From positions 4,340,001-4,404,000 of the forward strand of contig OX337229.1 of NCBI GenBank assembly GCA_946965045.2: DNA of 64,000 nt, written 5' to 3'. Position numbers and translations under genes: made by a program. This DNA is from Epithemia pelagica. Taxonomy: Eukaryota; Bacillariophyta; Bacillariophyceae; Surirellales; Surirellaceae. Shown in pieces: positions 10,630 through 21,300 of the stretch; position 1 is the stretch's first letter, and each line of letters opens with the position of its first letter. The notes beneath the pieces are model-generated. The model did no database searches and was not told the origin of the DNA. It saw nothing but the letters and a program-made list of their open reading frames with translations.

Positions 10630-11188
10630 CCCATTTCTATTGTTTTATTTATGACGTCGGTGCTGTGGATGTGGATGATGAGGATGGGAGCGAGGTTTTG
10701 CGTTGGGCTTTTACGCTTTACCAGCGACCGAAACAGGACAAAGCAGTCGCTGATGGGATGAGACCTCATAGCTGTAGGTAGTAAGAAATAAAATAATGGT
10801 AGATGGAGTACTCCTACTTCAACAACATGGTCGAACTACGATGACAGCGACCCAAGTAGGTAAATAGCTTGGTTAAATTAAGAGAATGAATGTATACAGT
10901 ACAAGGCAAACAATCGGTCGGCAAGCACAGAGACAACTCTTTTGTGTGTTGGTAGCACCTCTTAGTGTCCCAAGCAATAGCAAGGAAGGCATTGTGTGAA
11001 TGAGTGGTTCTGTTGCTGCTTTCGAATCCGTTGTTCTTCTTTTCTTGTCTATCTATATGATATTTAAATGGAGCATGTCGGTAGTTTGCGATAGCATCAT
11101 GTATCCCATGGATCGTGTGGTGGCTTCCACAGGTTCTTGTAAAAGTACAATCAAAGACTGCGATTCCAGTGACAAGACCGTATCTCGT
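10630..11188. other. Intergenic, no gene seen
   Basis: AT-rich flank downstream of the Penelope-like element. No long reading frame with recognisable content, no repeat and no RNA gene was seen. Confidence 0.5.
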
Positions 11189-11600
11189 TTATGGTACTAG
11201 ATACCAAGCACCCCAACCGTACTGAAGATGTTTCAAAACAAAGCAATTCGAGAAGTCCATGTGAGTGAATAGACAAGGTGGACAAGCACGACTACCATTT
11301 CCCTTAACGTACCTCCTTTTTTCCAAATCCGTAGGTTTCCCAAACGGCTTCCGAGGAACGTGGCTTGCACGTTGCTAGCAGAATGGAGCTCTTGTTCGTC
11401 TTGATGTTAGTAGAAGTAGCGCTGGTGTTGGCATTGGCTGTCTGCGCCAGCAATGGACGTGGAGTGCCTGGTCGTAGGTTCTTGTTGGCACTGTTGGTGG
11501 TGGCCTTGTTGTTGTTGTTGTCGGCAGTTTGGTTCATCATTGTGTTGTTGTTGTTGTTGCTTGCGGTTCCAAAGTTTGGAGTTGTTGTGAGATCCAGCAT
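11189..11600 (-). CDS. Possible small Asn-rich protein with one intron
   Basis: Not recognised. Exon 1 would run from an ATG at 11600 down to 11313 and encodes an Asn/Thr/Gln-rich chain ending in WETYGFGKKE. It meets a GTACGT donor at 11312. A CAG acceptor at 11224-11222 restores the same phase and adds YGWGAWYLVP before a TAA at 11191-11189. The 91-nt intron is of the size of others in this window. The joined product would be 106 residues with an aromatic, Gly-rich tail. Against it: the sequence is low complexity and overlaps other open frames on both strands. The gene is inferred, not seen directly. Confidence 0.33.
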
Positions 11601-11663
11601 GATAGACGGTGAGTGGGGTCGTGCGGGTTTGTGCGTTGACTTGGTGGTTGTGGCGATCACGTT

Positions 11664-11752
11664 TCAATCAATCAATCAATCAGTGAGAAGGAGGAAGAAG
11701 AAAGGGCTTGTGGTTGTCAGTCGATACGGTTCGTTCGTTCGTTCGTTCGTTC
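11664..11752. repeat. Two tetranucleotide microsatellites
   Basis: An ATCA-type run at about 11664-11681 and six GTTC units at 11729-11752. They lie just 5' of the possible Asn-rich minus-strand gene. Confidence 0.8.
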
Positions 11753-12635
11753 GCTTTGTGGATTTATTCGACGATACGATTGCTCGTTGTGCGTGAGAGC
11801 TCTTTTTGTTTTTGTGAGAGCCTCCAATGTTTGAAACCAACCACCGGTCATTCATGGAAAGTGCACGATTGATTGCCCGTGTTCCTTTTCAACGCTTGTA
11901 ACCGACAAAAAAGTATCGTGGTTCGGATTAGCGCCATGTTCCTCTGGTTGATTGTTGTCATTCGACGCTCCTCTTTGTTGATTGTGTTTGTGGGAATGAG
12001 TAACACAACCCACACGTCTGGCGGGGGAACAAAAAATATCTGTATCGTGTGTGTAGTTGCACTGCGCCGCAAGCTTGTCATCAATCAGTCAAGCCCCTTT
12101 GGATTCTTCACACAGCCGCTTGTACTGGACAAACAGCCATGATACATGGTAGAATCAAGGACAGGATACAAATGCAACATTCTTCATTGCAAGGTTGACT
12201 CGATGGTGTCACCATCATCTCGCTCGGTGCACAAAAACATGACGAATGACCCAGTCCCAGAAAATTTATGCAGCGGTGTCACCAACCGTGTCAATGAAAA
12301 ACGAAAAACACGAACCGAACCGAAGCCACAGGAAGGCGAACACAGTCAAACCCGAACCCACAACGGTTCTTATTTCGTATGATTTTTGTTATGCCCCATG
12401 AACCACTTTCAGATAATGCGACTAAGACGGTCGCACGCGACTGAAAGTTCCCTCGTTGCCAATGGCACAGCTGCTCTCCTGAGGAGCCATCTGGATGCTT
12501 CCTTGTCTATTGAAAAGGGAAAGGATTAGAATTAGAAGGGTTCTGTGTTGAAGGAATGAGCAGGGAAAAGACAAGCTTCAAGCTTCCTGTGCTATTTTGA
12601 CGACCGCGCAGCAACAAAGACTCCCAACAGTAACC
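11753..12635. other. Intergenic, upstream of the alanyl-tRNA editing gene
   Basis: Short open frames only, with no recognisable product. The last part must hold the promoter of the gene at 12636, but no clear core element was identified. Confidence 0.4.
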
Positions 12636-13805
12636 ATGCCCGAAGCAGCCATGATCAATGCAAGTGATGCCCAGTCTCCACCTGATACGAATGCACCCAT
12701 GTTTCCTCCAACAGAGCTCTTGTACATGGCCTCGGTGGAGAGCAGCTCATGGCTAGAGTGTATGGCCCATTTATTGCAACTGACCGATTTGGACCGTGAT
12801 TCTCAGGCACTGGAAACGAATGAAGCAAACAATGACAATGGAAGACAACGACGAAATGTCGCTGCTATTTTGGATCGAACCGTTTTGCATTGTCAAGGAG
12901 GAGGACAACCTTCGGATGAGGGAACCTTGACCATTGTCGAGGAAGAAGGCAAGGACCAAGACAATATTAGCAGACCCCTTATCATCCATGTCGAAAAAGT
13001 CACCTTGGATCGTGATTCGGGCGTCGTCACTCATACTGGTTTTGTCGAATGGGATGTGGACCAGGCACCACCGCCCCTCTTGGAACAACTTCTGACAACC
13101 CAAAATGTTTCCAGCAACAATCCTATTCCAGTTCAAGTACAGGTGGATGCGTCGACGCGCGCCATTCTTTCCGAATGTCATTCGGCCGGTCATGCCTTGG
13201 ATCGAGCCGTTACAATGTGTGGTTTGCCCTGGAAACCCCTCAAGGGATACCACTTTTTGCAGGGACCCTATGTGGAATACCAAATGCTGCAAGATGACAC
13301 TCCTCCTACTACTACTACTGCCAACAGCAACAACAACACCAACAAGAAAAAGGGCAAGAACAATCAAAACGCATCGTCCTCGGCGACAGATGAGCTATTG
13401 CGACAATTGCAAACAGCCTTTGATTCCCTCCTTCAACAAGATTGGCCGACAGAAATAACCTGGATGACACCGGAACAAGCCAACCTGCTAGACGAGGCTT
13501 CCGCCGTGCCTTCTTCTTCTCCTACGACTACAGGTAACCCTGCTGCGCCTTTGGAACATGATGAAACGAATGAGACAACGACCAACGACGACACAACGAC
13601 GGATCGAGTCCGGGTTGTCACAGTGGCTGGTCAATCGTGTCCCTGCGGAGGAACGCATGTGAGTCACATTCGACAATTGCAAGGACCGGATCGAACCTGG
13701 TCCATTCACAGTCTCAAACGCAAAAAGCAAGTCATGCGAGTCAAGTATGGATACGACACTGCAACAAACAGCACCACCACCACCACAACCACCCAAACGT
13801 CGTGA
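12636..13805 (+). CDS. Alanyl-tRNA editing protein (AlaX/AARSD1-like)
   Basis: 389 residues, no intron. This free-standing homologue of the AlaRS editing domain should hydrolyse Ser or Gly mischarged on tRNA-Ala in trans. Near residues 90-110 is the family's entry block (AAILDRTVLHCQGGGQPSD). The zinc site is complete: HSAGH at about residues 181-185 and CPCGGTH at about 335-341, giving the HxxxH plus CxxxH ligand set. An Asn/Thr/Lys-rich insert (about 225-255) and a second acidic Thr-rich insert (about 290-325) interrupt the fold, as is common in diatom proteins. The C-terminus is a Thr-rich tail. No AlaRS catalytic domain is attached. The start is the first in-frame ATG. Confidence 0.88.
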   Translation: MPEAAMINASDAQSPPDTNAPMFPPTELLYMASVESSSWLECMAHLLQLTDLDRDSQALETNEANNDNGRQRRNVAAILDRTVLHCQGGGQPSDEGTLTIVEEEGKDQDNISRPLIIHVEKVTLDRDSGVVTHTGFVEWDVDQAPPPLLEQLLTTQNVSSNNPIPVQVQVDASTRAILSECHSAGHALDRAVTMCGLPWKPLKGYHFLQGPYVEYQMLQDDTPPTTTTANSNNNTNKKKGKNNQNASSSATDELLRQLQTAFDSLLQQDWPTEITWMTPEQANLLDEASAVPSSSPTTTGNPAAPLEHDETNETTTNDDTTTDRVRVVTVAGQSCPCGGTHVSHIRQLQGPDRTWSIHSLKRKKQVMRVKYGYDTATNSTTTTTTTQTS

Positions 13806-14170
13806 AGAAGCACAGACGATTGAAGGAACTGCCGCTCTCTAAGCCCATTATGAACTGTAAACGAGAGACAGCAGAGCGGCGCAACGTTGAACTCATTTCC
13901 AAAACTGATGATTCGGTCTGTGCCTTGAATATATACTCACTCTAGCTCCTGTTCACCAATGTGCTAGAGCCATACCGTGTGGTGGTGGTGGTCAGCACTT
14001 GAGATAGATATGAGTTCACGTGGAATTCCTACAAACAAAATCGTCATGGTAGGTAAATGAAGTGATCATTGTTTCCAAGCAACGGTGTCTTTTTACAACT
14101 TCTGGACTTTTTGCTAGGAGTTTACCGTAGAAAGCTATCCTCTCCATTAGGAGCTACTCTTAAGCGACTG
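13806..14170. other. Intergenic between editing protein and peroxiredoxin
   Basis: No gene seen. A small perfect inverted repeat (CTCTAGC at 13940-13946, GCTAGAG at 13963-13969) could be a transcript-end hairpin or chance. Confidence 0.4.
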
Positions 14171-14213
14171 AATCGTGTCAATGTGACGTGGTTAATCGTG
14201 TCATCATGACGCG
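14171..14213 (+). promoter_or_regulatory. Tandem bZIP/CRE-like sites upstream of peroxiredoxin
   Basis: Two 20-base imperfect direct repeats spaced 23 bases apart, each starting AATCGTGTCA. They end in TGACGT (14184-14189) and TGACGC (14207-14212). Each unit also contains GTCA-N3-TGAC, a short palindrome. These hexamers match the CO2/cAMP-responsive elements described in diatom carbonic anhydrase promoters, which bind bZIP factors. They lie 110-138 bases before the peroxiredoxin ATG. Function is inferred. Confidence 0.45.
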
Positions 14214-14321
14214 TACGTATTACGTTTGGATCTTTTTGTTCCCCAAGTCGATCGACTCCACCTGGTTCCATTCCATTCGAGACCAAGATTCTTGTTGTAA
14301 TCACCATCCTATCATAATACC

Positions 14322-15141
14322 ATGCGTTCTTCGGTTCCATTGTTGTTGACCACTGGTTGGAAAGTCCTTGCATTCAGTGGATTCGCACCCTTGTTGTCGA
14401 CCCAAGCTGCCAGTTTTGTTGCTCACTCCGGTGTTCGAACCACTTCATTGTCATTTGCATCTCCTTCCTCTCGCACGTCGTCGACCACCGCCATGAAGTC
14501 TACCACAGAAGCGGCCGAAGTCAAGGTTGGTGATACTCTTCCAATGTCATTGACCTTGAAGGAAATGCCTGCTGGTAGCGACAAACCCGTCGATGTGGTC
14601 TTGTCCGATTTGCTTCAAGGCAAAAAGGTGGCCATCTTTGGAGTCCCCGGTGCCTTTACGCCTGGCTGCTCCAAATCTCATTTGCCCTCTTTCATCACAG
14701 CGCAAGAGGAACTCAAGGCCAAGGGAGTGGAAGAAACCTTTTGCTTGGCTACAAACGATGCCTTTGTCATGGAGGTAAGTTGTGCGAGAAGCTTCATTGT
14801 ACAATCGTTTTGTTCAATGTATATCGAAATTACGAGAATTTGCCGCCTTCTAATGGTTCTGATTGCTCTTTCGTGACGGCTATTGTTGGGCATCGAATTT
14901 TGGTGTCCATGAAAACTAGGCCTGGGGACGTACTTCAGGTGGTTCCGATTCTGGTATTCGCTTCATTTCTGATGCCGATGGGGAGTTGACACAGGCCTTG
15001 GGTTTGACCATGGATACTCCTGTCATGAAGCGAACGAAGCGATTCTCCCTGATTGCCGATAATGGTGTCGTGACGCATTACTTTAGCTCGGCCGAACAAG
15101 CCTCGGATACATGGGCACCCAATGTCTTGGCGGCTCTCTAA
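14322..15141 (+). CDS. Type II (Prx5-like) peroxiredoxin, probably plastid-targeted
   Basis: Exons 14322-14774 and 14920-15141 with a phase-0 intron (GTAAGT to CTAG, 145 nt); 224 residues. It reduces peroxides with thiol reductants. The peroxidatic site PGAFTPGC is intact with Cys about residue 116, followed by KSHLPSF as in the Prx5 family. Exon 2 carries the conserved GGSDSGIRFISDADGELT block and ends NVLAAL. The first 60 residues are a presequence: a hydrophobic signal-like segment, then AASF and a Ser/Thr-rich, acid-poor stretch, which fits the ASAFAP-type bipartite plastid signal of diatoms. The intron junction is supported by the uninterrupted protein family match across it. Tandem CRE-like sites lie just upstream. 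Confidence 0.92.
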
Positions 15142-15495
15142 GATGGACCCGGTGTTCTTTACCAACAGTGTGAATGAAAGAGGACAAGAACACTTGGCGC
15201 ATTCGAAATTCGGACAGAGCCGTTGTGGTTCATTCGCGTAGATTCAAACTTATTACAACTTTGGAAACCACGTTTTGAAACAGCTTGAACACAAATTAGG
15301 GTTGTAGCCATTGGGAAACTGACGATGCGTTAGGATCCTCTGAGTCTTTGTATTTGGTTCAGCAATGGGCGTGTACTTGCACACAACAGATCTGTGCGGC
15401 GTCGCCTCATACTGCTTGCGGTGTGATCAGTTCCCGTTTCATCCTGGGTACTTCTCTGCTGGTTGTGATAGTTTCCTTTCCTACAGTTGTTGGTT
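15142..15495. other. Intergenic between convergent genes
   Basis: 3' flanks of the peroxiredoxin (+) and methyltransferase (-) genes. No gene or repeat seen. Confidence 0.5.
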
Positions 15496-17643
15496 TCATA
15501 TTAATACATAGACATCCCATCGATTGGTCGATCCTTTGACGGCATACGATGGTTTCATCAAGGACAAAGAGGACGAGGGTTGTCCGTCCGTTTCTGCTTC
15601 TTCTCCCAAAGGTGGTGCATGCAAGGGACGTTTCACAACGACCTTGGATCGTGCGATTTGAATGGCAGCATTCAGGAGTGATTGCTCTTCCTCGAGACGT
15701 GCGTCCTGTTGTTGCTCCGGCCGTGTCTTTTCAGGACTTGTGGTGTTGCTGATGTTGAGGTCGTTCTTGCTATTGTCTTGTGGTTGGTGCAATAAGCGAT
15801 GTAAAATTTGCATGGGTTTCTTGACTGCGGCCGATTTGGTTCGTGGAGGGAACATGGGATCCAAATAGACAATGTCACAACGCGGTTCATGTTGGACAGA
15901 CCCGTCATCTTCGTTGTTTCCAAATGCGTTGATGGGAGGCAATGAGGATGAAGAAAGGCCGATCGTCCTGCCTTGTTGTTGCAGACGGACATCGCCCAAG
16001 GGAGCCAATTGCAAACAGCGCGACAAATGAACAAGAATCTGGTCGTCGTGGCATGTCATTTGTGGATTTGAATTCCAAGTGTCGTACGCGCCTTCTTGTT
16101 GTTGTTGATTGTTGGTGTGAGGAGAAGTTAATTTCTCAGCTCGATTCTTTAACCGTCGAAGGGCATCGTGCAACATGGCATGGACCAATGCATGTCGTTC
16201 AAAGAGAAGTACTTGCACATGCCTGTTCGGATGATGGTTGCTTTGTGCCACTGTTGCTGCAGTGTGGTAGGCCAAGAGCCATGCATCGGATCCAAACCCC
16301 GCTGTCCAATCTTGGATCTGCACCACTGGATTCTTGTCCCTTTTCAACTTGTTTGATACGTCATTGTCGTTGGCATGAGTTTGTGGACGCTGCTGCTTCT
16401 TTTGGTGTTTTCCTCGTAGGACCGCTTGAATCAATAAATCGTCCGACTTGGTGGACGATGAGGATCGTTGGGCCAATGCCGCCACCTTGCTTGTTGTTGT
16501 AGAGGTGGCCTTGTTGTTGTTGTTGTTCTTGTTGTTGTTTCTCTTGTGGGTTGTGGGTGGACAAAAATCAATAAAAAAGGGTTTCCCCAGCGACGACGAC
16601 GAGGCACTGCGTCGTCGTCGTGGTCGTTGCTGTCGTTGGTTCTCGTCGCCGTTTTGCTCTCGTGTTTGAGAAGAATAAAGAGGACGAGGAAGCATTTGAA
16701 TCGACAGGGCATAGTCTTGTTGCAATGAGCTGGGTCTGCCAACTGAACCAAGGTCATTCTTCCTACTACTACTGCTGTCGTCATTATTTTCCTTGTCGAT
16801 TGGACGTGTTTGTGGTTTGTTGTCCTCCTCTTCCTTCTCCATAATTTGAAAGGACAGTGCAAATTCCCAGTCAGGATCATCTTGTTGTTGTTGTGGTTGT
16901 TGACGTACGCTGCGACACAAGTAATCGTTATGTTGCGCAACGGTTTGGATGGAAATGTTTAATTGTTGTGCCAAGGCACGAGCTTCGTTGGGAAACTCGT
17001 TGGATTCCACCATGTACACATGATTGCACCACGAATTCTTGTTGTGCTTATCATCACCGTTGCAATTCACCATCTTCTTCTTGTCGGACTGTATCGTCAT
17101 GTCGTTGTTGTCGTCCGTGTGATCGCAACCCAGGAACAAACTCGACACACTGGAGGTAGAGAGTGATTTGGGAGGGGATGGTCGTTGCGGCTTGTGGTTC
17201 TGGAGCAGGGTTGACACAGGGCTTGAGTGTCTACAATCCCATGGTGCAGTTCGAAACTCATGATGCGGTGGAAGGAGTACAAATCCGTCGGCGGTTGGGA
17301 TTCGTGTTGTGGTGGATCCAAGGAGTTGAAACACCACGAAAATCTGCAGGAACCACTCAAGGAGTATCATCCTCCTCAAGACAACTCTCCGTAATAGGCA
17401 CGGCAGTGTGCCTGGAAAATTCCATGGTTGTCGCTGTCCTTGTCGTCGTGGATACTGCTGTTGCCGTTGCCGTCGTGACCGTTGGGTTTGTCTCTGTGGT
17501 CGTGGAAGAAGGACCCACAACATCCGACCCTGCGTCGTTGGTGTAACAACTTTATTTGTATTGTGCGTTTCTTGTGGTTGTCGTGGTCGTTGATGATCAT
17601 TTGATTTGTTGTGGATACCAAGCTTTAAAATAGCATCGGCCAT
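15496..17643 (-). CDS. RsmJ-like 16S rRNA guanine-N2 methyltransferase, probably organellar
   Basis: 715 codons from an ATG at 17643. The C-terminal half carries the RsmJ signature: DLLIQAVLRG, the SAM motif DWTAGFGSDAW, FERHALVHAML, DIVYLDPMFPP followed by KSAAVKKPM, KVVVKRPLHAPPL and a final RWDVYVLI. RsmJ makes m2G1516 in bacterial 16S rRNA, so a plastid or mitochondrial ribosome substrate is likely. Asn/Gln/Ser-rich inserts greatly lengthen the chain compared with about 250 residues in bacteria. An internal ATG at 17370 begins a hydrophobic segment (MILLEWFLQIFVVFQLLG) ending in TADGF, which would make a good plastid presequence; this may be the true start (624 residues). No intron is needed. 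Confidence 0.8.
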   Translation of the reverse strand: MADAILKLGIHNKSNDHQRPRQPQETHNTNKVVTPTTQGRMLWVLLPRPQRQTQRSRRQRQQQYPRRQGQRQPWNFPGTLPCLLRRVVLRRMILLEWFLQIFVVFQLLGSTTTRIPTADGFVLLPPHHEFRTAPWDCRHSSPVSTLLQNHKPQRPSPPKSLSTSSVSSLFLGCDHTDDNNDMTIQSDKKKMVNCNGDDKHNKNSWCNHVYMVESNEFPNEARALAQQLNISIQTVAQHNDYLCRSVRQQPQQQQDDPDWEFALSFQIMEKEEEDNKPQTRPIDKENNDDSSSSRKNDLGSVGRPSSLQQDYALSIQMLPRPLYSSQTREQNGDENQRQQRPRRRRSASSSSLGKPFFIDFCPPTTHKRNNNKNNNNNKATSTTTSKVAALAQRSSSSTKSDDLLIQAVLRGKHQKKQQRPQTHANDNDVSNKLKRDKNPVVQIQDWTAGFGSDAWLLAYHTAATVAQSNHHPNRHVQVLLFERHALVHAMLHDALRRLKNRAEKLTSPHTNNQQQQEGAYDTWNSNPQMTCHDDQILVHLSRCLQLAPLGDVRLQQQGRTIGLSSSSLPPINAFGNNEDDGSVQHEPRCDIVYLDPMFPPRTKSAAVKKPMQILHRLLHQPQDNSKNDLNISNTTSPEKTRPEQQQDARLEEEQSLLNAAIQIARSKVVVKRPLHAPPLGEEAETDGQPSSSLSLMKPSYAVKGSTNRWDVYVLI

Positions 17644-18030
17644 GGTCCATGGTCTCCTCTTCCATCTTCCATGATCGGTTCTCAGAATGTGTGGTTGGTG
17701 GTGACTGTTCTGACTGCAGGCGCAGGGCGCAGGCGCAGGGAGGATGGAGGTGCGCCGGGGGAAAGGGCTATAATACAATTATCGGCTGCCTGCTGCCTAT
17801 CCGGAAGCAAACTGGGGGAAGTCCCAAGACCGACAGCCGACACCCGACCCGATCCGGAAGCATTTTGGTCTTTGTCGTTCGTTGGTGTTCTATTCTCACG
17901 CCGGGTGGTCTTTCCGGAATCCCCCTACCAACAAAAAATGAGACGCTCGTGAAGATTTCCTCATGAGTAAGTTATCACTAGTCACTGATCACTGACTGTA
18001 CCTGCTGGCCCCATCCGTCTCATTCTCATA
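17644..18030. other. Intergenic promoter region
   Basis: Lies 5' of the minus-strand methyltransferase. GC-rich in the first 200 bases. No gene recognised. Confidence 0.4.
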
Positions 18031-18086
18031 TCCAAAAATCCAAAAATCCAAAAATCCAAAAATCCAAAAATCCAAAAATCCAAAAA
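18031..18086 (+). repeat. Minisatellite of seven 8-bp TCCAAAAA units
   Basis: Seven perfect head-to-tail copies of TCCAAAAA with a partial eighth. It sits between the methyltransferase gene and paralogue A. Confidence 0.95.
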
Positions 18087-18326
18087 TCAACATTCCTGTC
18101 AATCGCTCAGTTAGACGAAAAGGATCAAAAAGATTTCGGATCTCAGTTCTCCATATAAGATTTATTATGGTTATCATTCCCTGTAAATCTCATTGATCAA
18201 TCATTGTCTTCTTGCAAACGAAAATCTCTGGGTTCAACGCAAAAAAACAAGGCGCACGGTTACTCGACATATCAGAATTTCTACATCACAAAGCAACTAC
18301 CGTGAGGACGAGACGACGACGACGAC

Positions 18327-21300
18327 ATGATGATGATGGACGATACTTGGGAGGAAGCAACTGCGACAACCACAGTCGAGTCACAGCCGCACAAGAGGAC
18401 CAATCTAGAAGAACAGAACAAGAAGCTAGATGATCCTGAAATGAATGCTGACAGTCTTGAGGGCGACGTTCGAATGGAGTCACAAGATTGCGTTCACACT
18501 GAGGAACATGGATTCCAAGGCAAACAAGAACACGAAAGCGAAACGCAAACGGACCCACGGCAAAATGATGAAGCAAACAACAACAACGACGACGACCACC
18601 ACCAACAACAACAACCATTGCCCAAAGTAGAAGCAGTCGCATGGGAAAAGAGCAATGATACCAGCAGTATGATGCTGGTGCAAGACGCACAAGCGTTAAC
18701 TACATGGAAGGACGAATTGGATCGACGACAACGCATGCAGACTCATGACCGTGAATGGAAGGAGTGGGAAGAACAAGAACAGCAACAGCAATATACAATC
18801 CTCACCCGAATTGGAAAGCCCTGCTGCCCATTCTCGTCAACCAACCACCACGAAATTGCAAAACCAGTACAAAAGGACAAGCCCTGACATGCCTCAGCTT
18901 GCCGACAACGACAAGGATGGCAGTTTGTTGTTGTTGTGGTTGCCCGAAGATACCTTTAGTTTGTTGGTGATTGGTCGACATCCACTAACGATTGGTATTT
19001 CTGTGGCCGTCATGACGGTGCAACTGTTAATTGTCACCATGTTGTTGGCCGATTTGATTCACATTCAGGACAGCCATACGGCGGAGGAATATACACCGCA
19101 CAATCCGTTGAAGATTCCTGCAGCTGTGACAGTCCCCGTCGCCATTGCCCAATTCATTGCCTTGCTCGTCACCTTGGTGAGTGTTGACAATGTGACATGG
19201 GCGCTCCTTGTCCATTGGAACAATGGACGTATTCAGGATCCGGCTCGAGTCGGTTACCATCAATGGTTAACCCTCAGGCATCGACACCATCCACAGGATC
19301 ACTCTCAAGACGACCATGATGATAATGATTATGATACAGTATCTGACTCGTCCATGGAACAAGTTCCGTTGTTCCTAGATCACAAGGACACTTCACGTCA
19401 CGATCACCATTCTCCGTTTCCTGGTGAGAAACATGAGGAAGAAAAGGAGGAAGAACGAGAACCGCACAAACCAGAAACAGATGAAGAATTGGCACTCTTG
19501 TCATCCTCACACATCAAGGACGAGGAATCTTTGGTGAATTCAGCACCATCACCGGTGGTTCTCACAAAAGAACCAAGCCCATTGGTTTCATCTCCATCAC
19601 CGTCGTCGTCGTCGTCATTTTCCTTTGCGTGGTGGTTCCCATTTGTTTGGTACGGTTCCAATGGGCTACGATGTTTGGAAGGCTGTGCCTCCTTTGTTGC
19701 CACCTTTTTGTTGATTGTCACCTCAGAAACAGTTGTGGACGTCTTGTTGACCTTTTCGGCCATTCATTTTGTCTCGTACTTGGACAATGTCGTCTTTTGG
19801 TTGGCCCGCGTCGGCTACTTTGGACGTACCGTCCAAACCGAAGCCCTTCACCCCCTGTGTTGCAATGCCAATTTTACGGCCATTCCAGCATTGATGCGAC
19901 CCAAACTACGCCGAAACTTTCAACGACAAGGAGGAGGAGGAGGAGGAGGAGGAGGAGGAGGAGGAGGAGGAGGAGGAGGAGAAGAAGAAGAAGATTTCAC
20001 CAAGACCAACGATTCGGGCGATACGCAATCTTCTGTGAACAAGAAAAGAAAACAAAGACTGGTACCACCGGCACGACGCTCCCCATTTTTCTGCGAGGCA
20101 TTGTGTTACGAATTGCCTTGGCGGTGACTGCCGTCCTTGCCTGGTCGGCAGTGATTGCCAAACAGAACCATGGCGATTATTTGGTGACCCATATCTATGT
20201 CCAGTTGGGTGATACCACCAACTTGACCTTGGGTACTTACAGTGGTGTCTATGTCCGCTCTCAACGTCGACACCCGGATACCAAACGATTTTCCTATCAC
20301 AGTCGCAATGTGCAGGGACGAAGCAGAGGCGAATTGTTGTACTGTGACGCACTTCAAGCTTGGGTCTTTCGAGATGCTAGCGACAAGCAGCACAACCATC
20401 GTGACTGTGGATGGTGGTTGAAGAGCACTGAAACGACATCGTTTGATGTACTGTCCACTTCCTCCTCACAATGGTTCTTGGACGAATCCTTCAACGTTCA
20501 GACACCGGTAGATTGGATGTACCTGACCGCCTAAAGTCCCAGACACAAACCACACGAAACGTATTGTGATTCGTCGCCTTCATCGAGCCGGTATGGCTTG
20601 AATTGCGAGTATACGGATCCATGTTCAGTGTTGACGGTGAATCAAAATACCTATCCCTTTGGACAGGGAGTCCGACGGTTTCCCTCAGAATTTCGACTTG
20701 TCTCCGACTTGGAAATTTATCATCGCCCCGTGTATTATGGACAAGTTCAAGCAGGACAGTCCGTCATGGATGTCATTTTCTTTACCGGACGACGATGGGT
20801 CATGATATCGACACGAGGATGGCCAACCGTAAAAAGCGCCGAAAACGACAGTCCGGCACAACGACTGGCCGCCATTGGACTGACCAGTGACTTTCAAGTT
20901 CCCTTGCTTCCCTGGAATCAAACAATGAATGTCCAATACATCAGCGAACCTGTCGATGTCACAGTACACAACGATGACCGGTACCATGTGACACCCACAC
21001 AATTGCAATGGTTTCCGGCCACACGCAGCAGTCTTGTGTCATCATTTCAAGTGGATGGCAGTAGGGCTGAAAGTGGAACGCGGTTAGTTTGTGCTACATG
21101 CTCGGTTCCCTCGGAGAGCGAAAATGAGAGCGGGGGACAAGTACGAGAAGGTGAATGCCTGTTTCATGGCATTTGTCAAGTGACATCCAATACCTGTCTA
21201 TGCGAATATGGCAGTCGAGGAGAACTATGTGAGGTTCCACCCACTGGGAACGGCTTGTGCGATTTTAACTTTAATCACGGGGCCTATGACTTTGACGGCG

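Noticed and set aside
13940-13969. 7-bp inverted repeat as a structured RNA
   Set aside because: Short arms and a 16-base loop without further support; chance or a transcript-end hairpin.
18031-18086. CRISPR-like array
   Set aside because: Units are contiguous with no spacers; it is a simple minisatellite in a eukaryotic genome.
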